From Gemmatimonadota bacterium (GTDB lineage: Bacteria > Latescibacterota > UBA2968 > UBA8231): a DNA stretch of 33,805 bases. Under the pieces are notes generated by a model that worked only from the letters and a program-made list of their open reading frames with translations, had not been told where the DNA came from and ran no database searches. Shown here one piece after another: positions 24,440-32,229 of the stretch. The stretch lies in the NCBI GenBank assembly GCA_028875335.1, contig JAPPEF010000108.1:1-33805 (forward strand). Reading direction: 5' to 3'. The translations under genes and the position numbers were made by a program. Each line of letters opens with the position of its first letter. Within the stretch, counting starts at the first letter, position 1.

Positions 24440-25570
24440 ATGAAAAGCGAAAGCCTCATTCCGCCCGCGGATTTCGTCGGGCTCGACGCAGTGACCCATC
24501 TCTGCACAGGGGGAGAAGCTCCTTGGTTAAAAGGGCAGAGTGAGGTGTACGCGGAATTTGCCCAGTACAAAAGCGGCGGCGATCGCGGTCGTCGTGCCAT
24601 CTACGCCCGCGGCGATCGCTGCCGCCAGCGCATGGGGCAGTTGTGGGATGTTCCAGCCGAGCGGATCGCCTTCACGCCTTCGGCGGCTGAGGGCATGGCT
24701 TGGTTGGCGCGAGGCTTGGACTGGCGGCCGGGCGACAACGTGGTCACCACCAACTTGGAATTTCCCTCGGTGGCGTACAATTGGCGCAACGTGCGCGAGC
24801 AAGGGGTCGAGTTGCGGCTGGTGCCGCATTGCGATTGGCTGGTGCGGGAGGAAGATCTGTTGGCCGCGGTCGATGAGCGCACTCGGGTCTTGGCTGTGAG
24901 TCAAGTCAGCTTTTACACGGGGCAAAACCTCGATATCGAGCAGCTTGCGGATGGGCTTGCTGGGCGCGACGTGCTTTTGGCGGTCGATGCAACGCACGCT
25001 GCGGGCGCGGTCGCCGTACCGGCGGCGTGTACTGACTTGTGCGTCAGTTCGTGCTACAAGTGGCTGTTGGCGACGCACGGGGTTGCGCCGTGTTATCTGA
25101 GCCAGCGGGCCGAGGCGCAAGTGCGCTCCACGGCTTTTGGCTGGCGCAACTTGGCGGTGTGGCCGGCGCAAGGGGCTGTGCGCGCACCGGACGCCGACGA
25201 AAAGCCAATGCCCGACAAAATGGAACCCGGCAATCCGGCCATGGTAGTGGTGCTCTACCTCGACTACGCTTTGGGGCGGCTATTGGACGTGGGGATTGAG
25301 CGGATAGCGGAGCACAACCGCGACTTGTCCGAACAAATCAGCGCCGGGCTGGAGCGTCTCGGGCGGCAGGTCATTTCGCCGAGTGTGCGGCCGCAGCGTT
25401 CGGGCAATACCTGTTTTGCGGACGACGACGCGCACGGGCTGTGCGAGGCTCTCGCCGACCGAGGGGTGTTGGTGTGGGGAGAATACGGGCGGGTGCGGGT
25501 TTCGGGGCATTTGTATAATAACGGTGACGATGTGGAGCGGTTTTTAGGGGTTTTGGGCGAGTTGGTGTAG
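24440..25570 (+). CDS. class-V aminotransferase
   Basis: The start ATG 24440 follows AAGGGAAG at a suitable distance; a frame extending to 24401 is less likely. The 376-residue protein is a class-V (cysteine desulfurase/isopenicillin-epimerase type) PLP enzyme. Visible are FTPSAAEGMAWLARGL, VDATHAAGAVAV (Asp and His stacking PLP), SSCYKWLLATHGVAPCYL (Schiff-base Lys207) and MEPGNPAMVVV. The conserved active-site Cys loop of NifS/SufS desulfurases is not obvious, so an aminotransferase or lyase activity is more likely. It lies between two IS605-type elements and has no functional neighbours. Confidence 0.82.
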   Translation: MKSESLIPPADFVGLDAVTHLCTGGEAPWLKGQSEVYAEFAQYKSGGDRGRRAIYARGDRCRQRMGQLWDVPAERIAFTPSAAEGMAWLARGLDWRPGDNVVTTNLEFPSVAYNWRNVREQGVELRLVPHCDWLVREEDLLAAVDERTRVLAVSQVSFYTGQNLDIEQLADGLAGRDVLLAVDATHAAGAVAVPAACTDLCVSSCYKWLLATHGVAPCYLSQRAEAQVRSTAFGWRNLAVWPAQGAVRAPDADEKPMPDKMEPGNPAMVVVLYLDYALGRLLDVGIERIAEHNRDLSEQISAGLERLGRQVISPSVRPQRSGNTCFADDDAHGLCEALADRGVLVWGEYGRVRVSGHLYNNGDDVERFLGVLGELV

Positions 25571-25595
25571 GGAGGCTGAGACATAGAATGTGAAC

Positions 25596-26045
25596 TACCG
25601 TCAGCTAAAGCAGACAGCTTCGCGGGGCACGCATGAGTTGACTACCTCTGCGTTACGCCCCGCAGGCCCGCACCGGGCCGGATGCTCAACCGGAGTTGAG
25701 ACTTTAGTAGGACAACCCACCGCCAGCGTTTGCCGCTTTGCGGTTTCGCGGCCGGCACTTTCAGCCTTGCCGAACGCTCCTGTAAGGTTGACCACGCAAC
25801 AGGTTTTACCCAGCACGCGGTTCGGTGCTGGAACCTCCTACCTATTCTCTTGTCAAAGAGCGCATCCTACAAGAGAAAAACTCTCGATTATGCCAAACCG
25901 CGTAAAATCAATCTTTCGTATGAGTCCGAGTCGATTCATAGGAACAATCTATCGTAGATTGGCTCAAGCTCAGGGACGCTACGCGCCCATCGCTCAAGCC
26001 GGTCTCCATTCCCCCGTCGCCTAAAGGCGACAGTCCCCTGGAGAC
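25596..26045 (-). mobile_element. tnpB-less IS605-type relic or miniature element
   Basis: This stretch of over 450 bases has no convincing gene. Its left end, TACCGTCAGCTAAAG followed by CAGACAGCTT, matches the right end of the tnpB element at 23140-23175: both have TACCGTCAGC and ACCGTC..CTAAAG..GAC.GCTT. The right end has a nested hairpin, outer GTCTCC/GGAGAC (26002-26007, 26040-26045) and inner GTCGCC-TAAA-GGCGAC (26016-26031). Another hairpin CAATCTA-TCG-TAGATTG is at 25945-25961. A minus-strand frame (25601-25816) could be a decayed TnpB tail. It begins 25 bases after the aminotransferase stop, mirroring the recG insertion. Confidence 0.5.
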
Positions 26046-26080
26046 TTTCTTATGGAGACAACGAAACAGGAACCCTAAAA

Positions 26081-26407
26081 ATGAATATAGCAGCGTCGGA
26101 AATGTTCATATCGACTATGGTGGACCGCATCGTGGGAGCCTTTCAGCCTGCACAAATCGTCCTTTTCGGGTCCCATGCACAGGGTACGGCAACTGAACGG
26201 AGTGACGTGGATTTGCTCGTAATTCTACCCAATGTGTCCGATAAGCGGCACACAGCTATCGAGATCCGCCGGGTCTTGGGCGATCTACCTGTTTGCAAGG
26301 ACATAGTGGTAGCGACTCCCGAAGAAGTCGCTCGTCGCGGGCACCTTGTGGGAACCGTATTGCGCTCAGCTCTCCGCGAGGGGAAGGTTATTTATGAGCG
26401 ACTCTGA
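26081..26407 (+). CDS. mntA: MNT-type nucleotidyltransferase (HEPN/MNT antitoxin)
   Basis: This 108-residue protein has the minimal nucleotidyltransferase signature GSX10DXD in IVLFGSHAQGTATERSDVDL, with a later VCKDIVVATPEEV strand. MNT proteins pair with HEPN RNases and inactivate them by transferring AMP onto a Tyr of the HEPN protein. The next reading frame starts 14 bases before this stop, as in intact pairs, but ends after 14 codons, so the toxin partner is broken. MntA itself looks complete with intact catalytic residues. AGGA lies upstream of the ATG. Confidence 0.85.
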   Translation: MNIAASEMFISTMVDRIVGAFQPAQIVLFGSHAQGTATERSDVDLLVILPNVSDKRHTAIEIRRVLGDLPVCKDIVVATPEEVARRGHLVGTVLRSALREGKVIYERL

Positions 26408-26438
26408 ACTCGTTGATGAAGCTCGCCGCTCCAATTAA
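26394..26438 (+). pseudogene. truncated HEPN toxin remnant
   Basis: The frame from ATG 26394 reads MSDSELVDEARRSN and then TAA. HEPN partners of MNT proteins commonly begin with a similar MSxxELVxEARR helix and continue for about 120-140 residues. Here the gene stops at once and runs into the 3' end of the aspartokinase gene, so all catalytic RxxxxH sequence is missing. The loss seems to be a deletion up to the convergent gene rather than a point stop, because no HEPN-like sequence follows. Confidence 0.6.
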
Positions 26439-27787
26439 CCGCTAAAAAACTCTCCGTAGAGCGAGCGCACGGCCGCGGGAATGTCCGCAGCCGTGATCCC
26501 AAACATCATGCTGACCTCGCTCGACCCCTGATTGATCATTTCTATGTTGACGCTGGCGCGGGAAAAGGCGCGGCAGGCACGAGCCGCCAAGCCAATGGTG
26601 TGGTGCATGCCCTCGCCGACGACCATCACCAAGGCAAGGCCGCGGGCGACCGACAACTCATCTACTTCCAACTCGGTGCGAATCCGGCGCAGGACCCGCT
26701 CTTCGGCCGAGTGGTTGAAATACGACTCGCGCACGATCACCGACATGTTGTCAATGCCCGACGGCGTGTGCTCAAAGGAGATCCCCTCGTCCTCAAAAAT
26801 GGCCAGCAAGCGGCGGCCAAAGCCCACTTCGCGGTTCATCAGGTACTTGCTGATGTACACGCTGCAAAACCCGTCGGTGGCGGCGATGCCGACGACCGGG
26901 TGGTCGCCGATCGCGCGTTGGGGGACGATGCGGGTGCCGGGTGCCTGGGGGTTGTTGGTGTTTTTGACGACGACCGGGATGCCAGCGTGGAACACGGGTT
27001 CGAGGGCCTCGTCGTGAAACACGGAAAATCCCGCGTAGGACAACTCGCGCATTTCGCGGTAGGTGATTTCAGTGACGGCGACGGGGTCTTCCACGAGCGC
27101 GGGATTGGCCACAAAGACCGAATCGACGTCCGTGAAATTTTCGTACACGGTCGCATCGACGGCCGCGGCGAGGATCGCGCCGGTTATGTCCGAGCCGCCG
27201 CGCGAGAAGGTGACGACGCGGCCGGTGGGCGAATAGCCAAAGAAACCGGGGAAAATGGTGATGCCCGGACGGTCCTTGAGCTGGCGCAGCTTGCCGTAGG
27301 ACGCCTGCAACACGCGGGCGTTGCCCGGTTCTTCCGAGAGAATTAAGCCGCCCTCGCCTGGGTCGAGATAGTGGGCTTCGGCTCCGCTGTGGCGCAGGTA
27401 CTCGGCGACTAGGCGGGCGCAGTTGTCCTCGCCGCCGGCCTTCATGGCGTCTGCGTAGAGCGCTTCGTCGCTCGTGCTCATGGCCAGCCGCCGCTCAAAG
27501 TCGGCGACAATGGGCGCGAGTGACGTGTCCGGCAAGCCGAGATCGCCGATGATGGCGGCGTAGCGGTCGATGACGCGCGCCAGCGCGGTGTGCCCGTCTT
27601 GGTTGGTCAGATGGGCGCGGACCACCTCGATGAGGAGGTCGGTGACCTTGGTGTCCTCTCGGTCGCGCTTGCCTGGGGCCGAGACTACGACGAGCCGGCG
27701 CTCTGGATCAGCGGTGACTATGGTGCAGATTTTCTCTATTTGCTCGGCTGACGCGAGGGACGTGCCGCCGAATTTAGCTACTTTCAT
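26435..27787 (-). CDS. lysC: aspartate kinase
   Basis: The start is ATG 27787, with AAGGA six bases upstream; frames extending to 27985 cover a structured non-coding region. The 450-residue enzyme has MKVAKFGGTSLASAEQ, VVVSAPGKRDRE, FPGFFGYSPTGRVVTFSRGG, SDITGAILAAAVDAT and ENFTDVDSVFVANP for ATP and aspartate binding. Two ACT-type regulatory segments follow (VGIAATDGFCSVYISKYLMN; LVMVVGEGMHHTIGL; FGITAADIPAAVRSLY). It phosphorylates aspartate, the first step to Lys, Thr, Met and diaminopimelate, and should be feedback-controlled by Lys and/or Thr. No bifunctional homoserine dehydrogenase domain is present. Confidence 0.93.
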   Translation of the reverse strand: MKVAKFGGTSLASAEQIEKICTIVTADPERRLVVVSAPGKRDREDTKVTDLLIEVVRAHLTNQDGHTALARVIDRYAAIIGDLGLPDTSLAPIVADFERRLAMSTSDEALYADAMKAGGEDNCARLVAEYLRHSGAEAHYLDPGEGGLILSEEPGNARVLQASYGKLRQLKDRPGITIFPGFFGYSPTGRVVTFSRGGSDITGAILAAAVDATVYENFTDVDSVFVANPALVEDPVAVTEITYREMRELSYAGFSVFHDEALEPVFHAGIPVVVKNTNNPQAPGTRIVPQRAIGDHPVVGIAATDGFCSVYISKYLMNREVGFGRRLLAIFEDEGISFEHTPSGIDNMSVIVRESYFNHSAEERVLRRIRTELEVDELSVARGLALVMVVGEGMHHTIGLAARACRAFSRASVNIEMINQGSSEVSMMFGITAADIPAAVRSLYGEFFSG

Positions 27788-27862
27788 GGCGTTCCTTTGC
27801 GAATTAGGTAAAAAATATAAAACAATGCACAGATAGCTTTTTAAACAACGGGCTACTGCCAG

Positions 27863-27905
27863 CCTGTCCTTTGGGACAGGTCGCATCCCGGTCCAATTGC
27901 GGACC
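27863..27905. promoter_or_regulatory. two hairpins in the divergent lysC/SDR gap
   Basis: CCTGTCC (27863-27869) pairs with GGACAGG (27874-27880), and GGTCC (27890-27894) pairs with GGACC (27901-27905). They stand immediately before a rho-independent terminator on the + strand. On the - strand they lie in the untranslated leader of the aspartokinase gene. I could not match them to the lysine riboswitch or a T-box. Confidence 0.45.
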
Positions 27906-27913
27906 TCTATACT

Positions 27914-27945
27914 GGCCCTCCGAGCGATTCGGCGGGCCTTTTTTT
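27914..27945 (+). terminator. rho-independent terminator in a gap with no upstream + strand gene
   Basis: GGCCCTCCG (27914-27922) and CGGCGGGCC (27930-27938) form a nine-base stem with one mismatch and a seven-base loop, followed by seven Ts. No coding gene ends here on the + strand, so it terminates either a short RNA or a leader transcript of the SDR gene at 27997. Confidence 0.75.
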
Positions 27946-27996
27946 GTGCGAAATTGAGTAGCGAGCAGGACAAACTCATTTGCAAGGAGGCATAGC

Positions 27997-28698
27997 ATGA
28001 ACGAGCAGACCAGACAGACCGCTCTCATAACCGGCGCTTCGCAGGGCCTAGGACGGGCCTTGGCGCACGCCTTGGCGGATGCGGGTTGGAATCTAATCCT
28101 CGACGCGCGCGGTGCCCAAGCACTAGAGGGCGTCAAGGACGAATTGGCGGCCCGCACCCGGGTCGCGGCCATTGTCGGCGATGTAACCGATCCAGCGCAT
28201 TGCCACACCCTAGCTCAAGCTGCAGCGGAATGCGGCGGAGTGGATGCGCTGATCAACAACGCCGGGGCCTTGGGGCCTAGTCCTCAGCCGCGGCTCCTCG
28301 ACTATCCGCTCGACGTCTTGGAGCAAGTATATCGGACGAATGCGTTCGCACCTCTGAGGCTTATTCAGGCGTTGCGCCATCAACTAGGCCGGGGAGCGCG
28401 GATAATCAATATCACCAGCGATGCGGCCGTGCAGGGCTACGAGGGATGGGGCGGCTACGGGTCGAGCAAGGCGGCCTTGGAGCAACTTTCCCACGTCTTG
28501 GCCGCCGAGCACCCCGAATGGAAGGTTTATTGGGTTGACCCGGGGGATATGCGGACCGCGATGCACCAAGCGGCTTTTCCGGGCGAGGATATCAGTGATC
28601 GCCCGCTGCCCCAAGAAAGCGTCCCCGGTCTAATCGCCCTGCTAAAGGGCAAGTTGCCCAGCGGCCGTTACCAAGCACGCGAATTGCCAAGCTCGTAA
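27997..28698 (+). CDS. short-chain dehydrogenase/reductase
   Basis: The start ATG 27997 follows AAGGAGG. The 233-residue SDR has ITGASQGLGRALAHALADAG, DALINNAGALG, IINITSDAAVQGYEGWGGYG and the YGSSK catalytic Tyr/Lys, ending without the usual long substrate loop. It is followed 13 bases later by a QueA-like gene. An SDR beside a QueA-family gene is an arrangement I recall from actinobacteria and some others. Cofactor and substrate are unknown; a role with the neighbour in nucleoside or base chemistry is conjecture. Confidence 0.85.
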   Translation: MNEQTRQTALITGASQGLGRALAHALADAGWNLILDARGAQALEGVKDELAARTRVAAIVGDVTDPAHCHTLAQAAAECGGVDALINNAGALGPSPQPRLLDYPLDVLEQVYRTNAFAPLRLIQALRHQLGRGARIINITSDAAVQGYEGWGGYGSSKAALEQLSHVLAAEHPEWKVYWVDPGDMRTAMHQAAFPGEDISDRPLPQESVPGLIALLKGKLPSGRYQARELPSS

Positions 28699-28711
28699 AG
28701 GAGGTGTAGCG

Positions 28712-29821
28712 ATGACGCCCCTACTAAATACCGCAGCAGAAAACCGCGTCGATCTAGAATTTGCGCTCGGGAGCAGTGATTTTGTGCTGCCCGCAGAGTT
28801 GGAGGCGAGCGAACCGCCCGAAGCCCGCGGACTGGCCAGAGACCAAGTGCGTCTGCTGGTCACAGCGGGTGCGGAAAAAGCCGAGCACGCAGTTTTCCGC
28901 CAGTTGCCCGATTTCTTGCAGGCAGGCGACCTGCTGGTGATCAACACCAGCGCGACCTTGCCGGCCGCGCTCACCGGCCAGCGGGAGGACGGCAGCGCAG
29001 TGGAGGTCCATCTTTCGACTCGGCTGCCGGCCGGGATGTGGAGTGCGGAATTGCGCCAGCCAGCAGTTAGGGCCAGCCGGGCTTTCTACGGCGGCCGCGC
29101 CGGCGAGGTGATCGGGCTGCCGGGCGGCGGGCAGCTCAAACTCTACGCGCCCTATAGCGAAGATCGGCGCGTTCCCAAGGGGGATCGGGTGCGGCTCTGG
29201 GTGGCGCGCTTGGCCGCGCCGCTGCCGTGGGCAGACTATCTGCACGCCCACGGCTTTCCCATCCGCTATGAGTACATGGAGCAGAGCTGGCCTCTGGCCT
29301 ACTATCAGACCGCTTTCGCCGTCGAACCCGGTAGCGCCGAGATGCCTTCAGCCGGTCGGCCCTTTACCCCAGAGTTGATAACCCGGCTAGTGGCCAACGG
29401 CGTGCAGATCGCACCCTTGGTGCTGCACACCGGAGTAGCGAGCTTGGAGGAGGGTGAGCCACCCTACGCCGAGTACTACCGGGTGCCCGAGCCAACCGCG
29501 CAGCAGATCAACCACGTTCGCGCCACAGGAGGGCGGGTGGTGGCGGTCGGCACGACAGTAGTCCGGGCCGTAGAAAGCGTTGTCGATGATCGAGGAAGAA
29601 TCCGTGGAGGTGAGGGGTGGACGCGGCTAGTAATAGGCGAGGGGCATCGGCCGCGAGCCATAGATGGCCTGCTGACAGGCTTTCACGAGCCGCGAGCCTC
29701 GCATCTGCAGATGCTGCAGGCGCTGGCCGGAAACGAACACCTAGGGCGGGCGTATGAGGAGGCGTTGGCGGCGGGATATCTCTGGCACGAATTCGGCGAC
29801 ATACACTTAATTCTGCCGTGA
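28712..29821 (+). CDS. queA: QueA-family S-adenosylmethionine:tRNA ribosyltransferase-isomerase-like protein
   Basis: This 369-residue protein follows AAGGAGG and belongs to the QueA family: DFVLPAELEASEPP at the start, GDLLVINTSATLPA, VEVHLSTRLP, SAEMPSAGRPFTPELI, LHTGVASL, GTTVVRAVES and LTGFHEPRASHLQMLQALAG. In canonical QueA the enzyme transfers ribose from SAM to pre-queuosine in tRNA. Here the AQxP/R element is altered to ASEPPEARGLARDQ and the sequence is more divergent than typical QueA. The SDR-linked paralogue may therefore have another role. No other queuosine gene is in the window. Confidence 0.82.
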   Translation: MTPLLNTAAENRVDLEFALGSSDFVLPAELEASEPPEARGLARDQVRLLVTAGAEKAEHAVFRQLPDFLQAGDLLVINTSATLPAALTGQREDGSAVEVHLSTRLPAGMWSAELRQPAVRASRAFYGGRAGEVIGLPGGGQLKLYAPYSEDRRVPKGDRVRLWVARLAAPLPWADYLHAHGFPIRYEYMEQSWPLAYYQTAFAVEPGSAEMPSAGRPFTPELITRLVANGVQIAPLVLHTGVASLEEGEPPYAEYYRVPEPTAQQINHVRATGGRVVAVGTTVVRAVESVVDDRGRIRGGEGWTRLVIGEGHRPRAIDGLLTGFHEPRASHLQMLQALAGNEHLGRAYEEALAAGYLWHEFGDIHLILP

Positions 29822-29886
29822 GCAGATCCGGTTTTTCGCTGCAAGCCGCCGTGGAGGTAGTGGGTCACTTTGCCATTTTTGCAAAT

Positions 29887-29915
29887 TTGTCTTACAGGGG
29901 CTTTATGATTATCTT
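29887..29915 (+). promoter_or_regulatory. possible promoter for the quinone oxidoreductase gene
   Basis: TTGTCT (29887-29892) and TATCTT (29910-29915) are spaced by 17 bases in an AT-rich gap about 80 bases before the gene. Each hexamer matches consensus in four positions, so the call is weak. Confidence 0.3.
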
Positions 29916-29991
29916 AGTAGGCTTATCACTTATCACCAAACGATAATATTCTGCCGAGCCAGCAGCCCCTATCCCACACAAAGGTCCATTG

Positions 29992-30963
29992 ATGAAAGCA
30001 GTGCGTTTCCACCAGTGCGGAGGCCCTGAAGTCCTCACCTATGAAGACGTGCCCGAGCCCACACCCAGGCCGGGCGAGGCCGTAGTCGAAATCAAAGCCA
30101 TAGGCTTGAATTATATCGACACCTATCACCGCGGCGGGCTGTACCCAGTCGAGCTGCCCTGCATCCCTGGCATGGAAGCCGCTGGGGTCGTCGCGCGCGT
30201 TGGCGAGGGGGTAGAGGGCGTGCAAGTGGGCGACCGCGTGGCCTATGCCGGGGTGATGGGGTCGTACGCCGCAGAAGCGGTCGTGTCCGCTGACCGGTTG
30301 GTTCCTCTGCCTGACTCAGCGTCCTATCAGGTGGGGGCCGCCGCTTTGCTACAAGGCATGACGGCGCACTACCTAGCGCATGGATCCTATCGGCTGGGCC
30401 GCGAAGACACGGCTTTGATTCACGCTGGGGCCGGCGGCGTGGGCTTGCTCCTGATTCAGATGGCTAAGCGGTGTGGAGCGCGGGTGTTTTGCACGGTCTC
30501 AACCGGGGAAAAGGAGCAGTTGGCTCGGGGTGCCGGGGCTGACGAAGTCATCCGCTATACTGAGAGAGACTTTGAACAGGACGTCATGGCACTCACCGAT
30601 GGGCGCGGGGTCGATGTGGTGTACGATTCCGTAGGCCAGGCGACCTTTGACAAGAGCTTGAACGTGCTCAGGCCCTTGGGTTACTTGGTGTTGTTCGGTC
30701 AGTCGAGTGGCCCGGTCCCGCCCTTTGATCCCGGCATCCTCAGCACTAAGGGATCGCTCTTTTTGACTCGGCCGACCATGCTGCACTACATCCAGACCCG
30801 CGAGGAGCTATTGGAACGCGCTGGCGCGGTGTTGGAAGGGATTGGTAGCGGCGAGTTGGCGCTGCGTATTAGCGAGCAGTTCGCCTTGTCGGACGCGGCT
30901 GAAGCCCACCGCGCCCTGCAGGGGCGCAAGACGACCGGCAAGGTTGTCCTCATACCCGATTGA
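29992..30963 (+). CDS. zinc-free quinone oxidoreductase (MDR family)
   Basis: The start is ATG 29992 with AAGG seven bases upstream, giving 323 residues. MKAVRFHQCGGPEVLTYEDV and GLNYIDTYHRGGLYP are typical of QOR-type medium-chain reductases. The NADPH-binding fold contains HAGAGGVGLLLIQMAKRCGA. VVYDSVGQATFDKSLNVL and GRKTTGKVVLIPD complete it. Zinc-binding cysteines of alcohol dehydrogenases are absent. Members reduce quinones or alpha,beta-unsaturated carbonyls. It precedes the S1-domain gene by 20 bases. Confidence 0.9.
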   Translation: MKAVRFHQCGGPEVLTYEDVPEPTPRPGEAVVEIKAIGLNYIDTYHRGGLYPVELPCIPGMEAAGVVARVGEGVEGVQVGDRVAYAGVMGSYAAEAVVSADRLVPLPDSASYQVGAAALLQGMTAHYLAHGSYRLGREDTALIHAGAGGVGLLLIQMAKRCGARVFCTVSTGEKEQLARGAGADEVIRYTERDFEQDVMALTDGRGVDVVYDSVGQATFDKSLNVLRPLGYLVLFGQSSGPVPPFDPGILSTKGSLFLTRPTMLHYIQTREELLERAGAVLEGIGSGELALRISEQFALSDAAEAHRALQGRKTTGKVVLIPD

Positions 30964-30983
30964 AGTACCCAAGGAGTTAGGCG

Positions 30984-32228
30984 ATGACAGAGGCAGATTC
31001 CAAGGACGAACTAACCCCGGCTGCAGACCGCGCTGAACAGGGCGCGGACTTTGCCCAGATGCTCGACGCTGAAGGGGCACCACCGGCCCCGTCCACCAAT
31101 GAGGTCGCAATTGGCGACGAGGTCAGCGGCGTGATCGTCAAGATCGAGGACGAAAACAGCTTTGTCGAGTACGGCAGTCGGGACGAGGCCATAATCCGCA
31201 CTAGCGAGCTCAAAGACCCGGATGGGGAAATGCGCTACAAGGTTGGCGACCCGATCGCGGCATTTGTTGTGGCCGTTGGGGACGAGGTCCAACTCAGCCG
31301 CGGGTTGAGTCGCCAGGACGCCCAGGCCGACTTGCTCTACCAAGCGTTCAAGGCCGGGCTGCCCGTCGAAGGCCGGGTTGATGCGGTCAACAAGGGGGGG
31401 TTGGGCGTGAACATCGAAGGCGATGTGCGCGGTTTTTGCCCGATTTCGCACGTCGATACTCAGTACGTGGAAAACGCCGAAGAGTACCGCGGCCAGACCT
31501 TGACCTTTAAAATTATCGAGTTCCGCCATCAGGGCCGCGTTATCGTCCTGTCGCGCCGGGTTTTGCTCGAAGCTGAGCAGGACAAAGCCGCCGGCGCGGT
31601 GCGCAGCCAGCTAAAGAAAGGCGCGCAACTGGAGGGCAAGGTGACGCGGCTGGAGTCTTTTGGGGCGTTTGTCGAGTTGGGTTCCGGGGTAGAGGGCTTG
31701 GTGCACGTCTCGGAGATCAGCCATAAGCGCGTCGGCCATCCCCAAGAAGTCCTCGAGGTAGGGCAGCAGGTTCAAGTTGCGGTCTTGCGCACCAAAGACT
31801 TGGGACAGCGGCGCAAGGAGCGGATCTCGCTGTCGATCAAGGCGCTGGAAAAGGACCCTTGGCAAGAGATAAAAGACCAGTTCGCAGTCGGCACGGTCGC
31901 CACGGGCAAGGTCGATGGGCTGGAAGATTTTGGCGCGTTCGTCGAGCTGGCCGCAGGCGTACGCGGGCTGGTGCATGTCTCGGAGATCGCCGACCGCCGC
32001 ATCGGCCACCCGCGCGAGGTAATCTCGCTCGGAGACGAGGTCAAAGTGGTGGTGCTCGAAGTGGATGTCCGCCGCCAGCGCTTGCGCCTGTCGATCAGCC
32101 AAGTCGATGCCCTCGAATCCGAGGCCCATCTCGCCGAGTTCCGCCAGCGGCAGCAGCAGGAGCAGGAAGCAGAGCAAGGCAGCAGCGCCATGCTCGAAGC
32201 GCTCAGGCGCGCCAATCTAACCGATTGA
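30984..32228 (+). CDS. protein with four S1 RNA-binding domains (RpsA-like)
   Basis: This 414-residue protein has an acidic N-terminal ~35 residues and four S1/OB repeats. They begin near IGDEVSGVIVKIEDENSFVE, LPVEGRVDAVNKGGLGVNIE, AQLEGKVTRLESFGAFVELG and VATGKVDGLEDFGAFVELAA. The last two carry the classic GLVHVSEIS/A pattern. A Gln/Glu-rich tail follows. It is shorter than the six-domain E. coli ribosomal protein S1 and may be an alternative S1 or a translation/RNA-decay factor. Its stop is one base from the trpB start, so their translation should be coupled. Confidence 0.88.
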   Translation: MTEADSKDELTPAADRAEQGADFAQMLDAEGAPPAPSTNEVAIGDEVSGVIVKIEDENSFVEYGSRDEAIIRTSELKDPDGEMRYKVGDPIAAFVVAVGDEVQLSRGLSRQDAQADLLYQAFKAGLPVEGRVDAVNKGGLGVNIEGDVRGFCPISHVDTQYVENAEEYRGQTLTFKIIEFRHQGRVIVLSRRVLLEAEQDKAAGAVRSQLKKGAQLEGKVTRLESFGAFVELGSGVEGLVHVSEISHKRVGHPQEVLEVGQQVQVAVLRTKDLGQRRKERISLSIKALEKDPWQEIKDQFAVGTVATGKVDGLEDFGAFVELAAGVRGLVHVSEIADRRIGHPREVISLGDEVKVVVLEVDVRRQRLRLSISQVDALESEAHLAEFRQRQQQEQEAEQGSSAMLEALRRANLTD

Positions 32229-32229
32229 G

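Noticed and set aside
25590..26024. 144-residue + strand open frame
   Set aside because: It covers the hairpin-bearing IS605-like relic, has no family resemblance, and its ends coincide with element hairpins rather than gene signals.
26600..27346. 248-residue frame antisense to aspartokinase
   Set aside because: Aspartokinase is unambiguous on the other strand; the frame is a GC-rich shadow.
27863..27945. lysine riboswitch or T-box upstream of aspartokinase
   Set aside because: The terminator is functional in the opposite direction and the conserved lysine-riboswitch or T-box core sequences are not visible on the minus strand.
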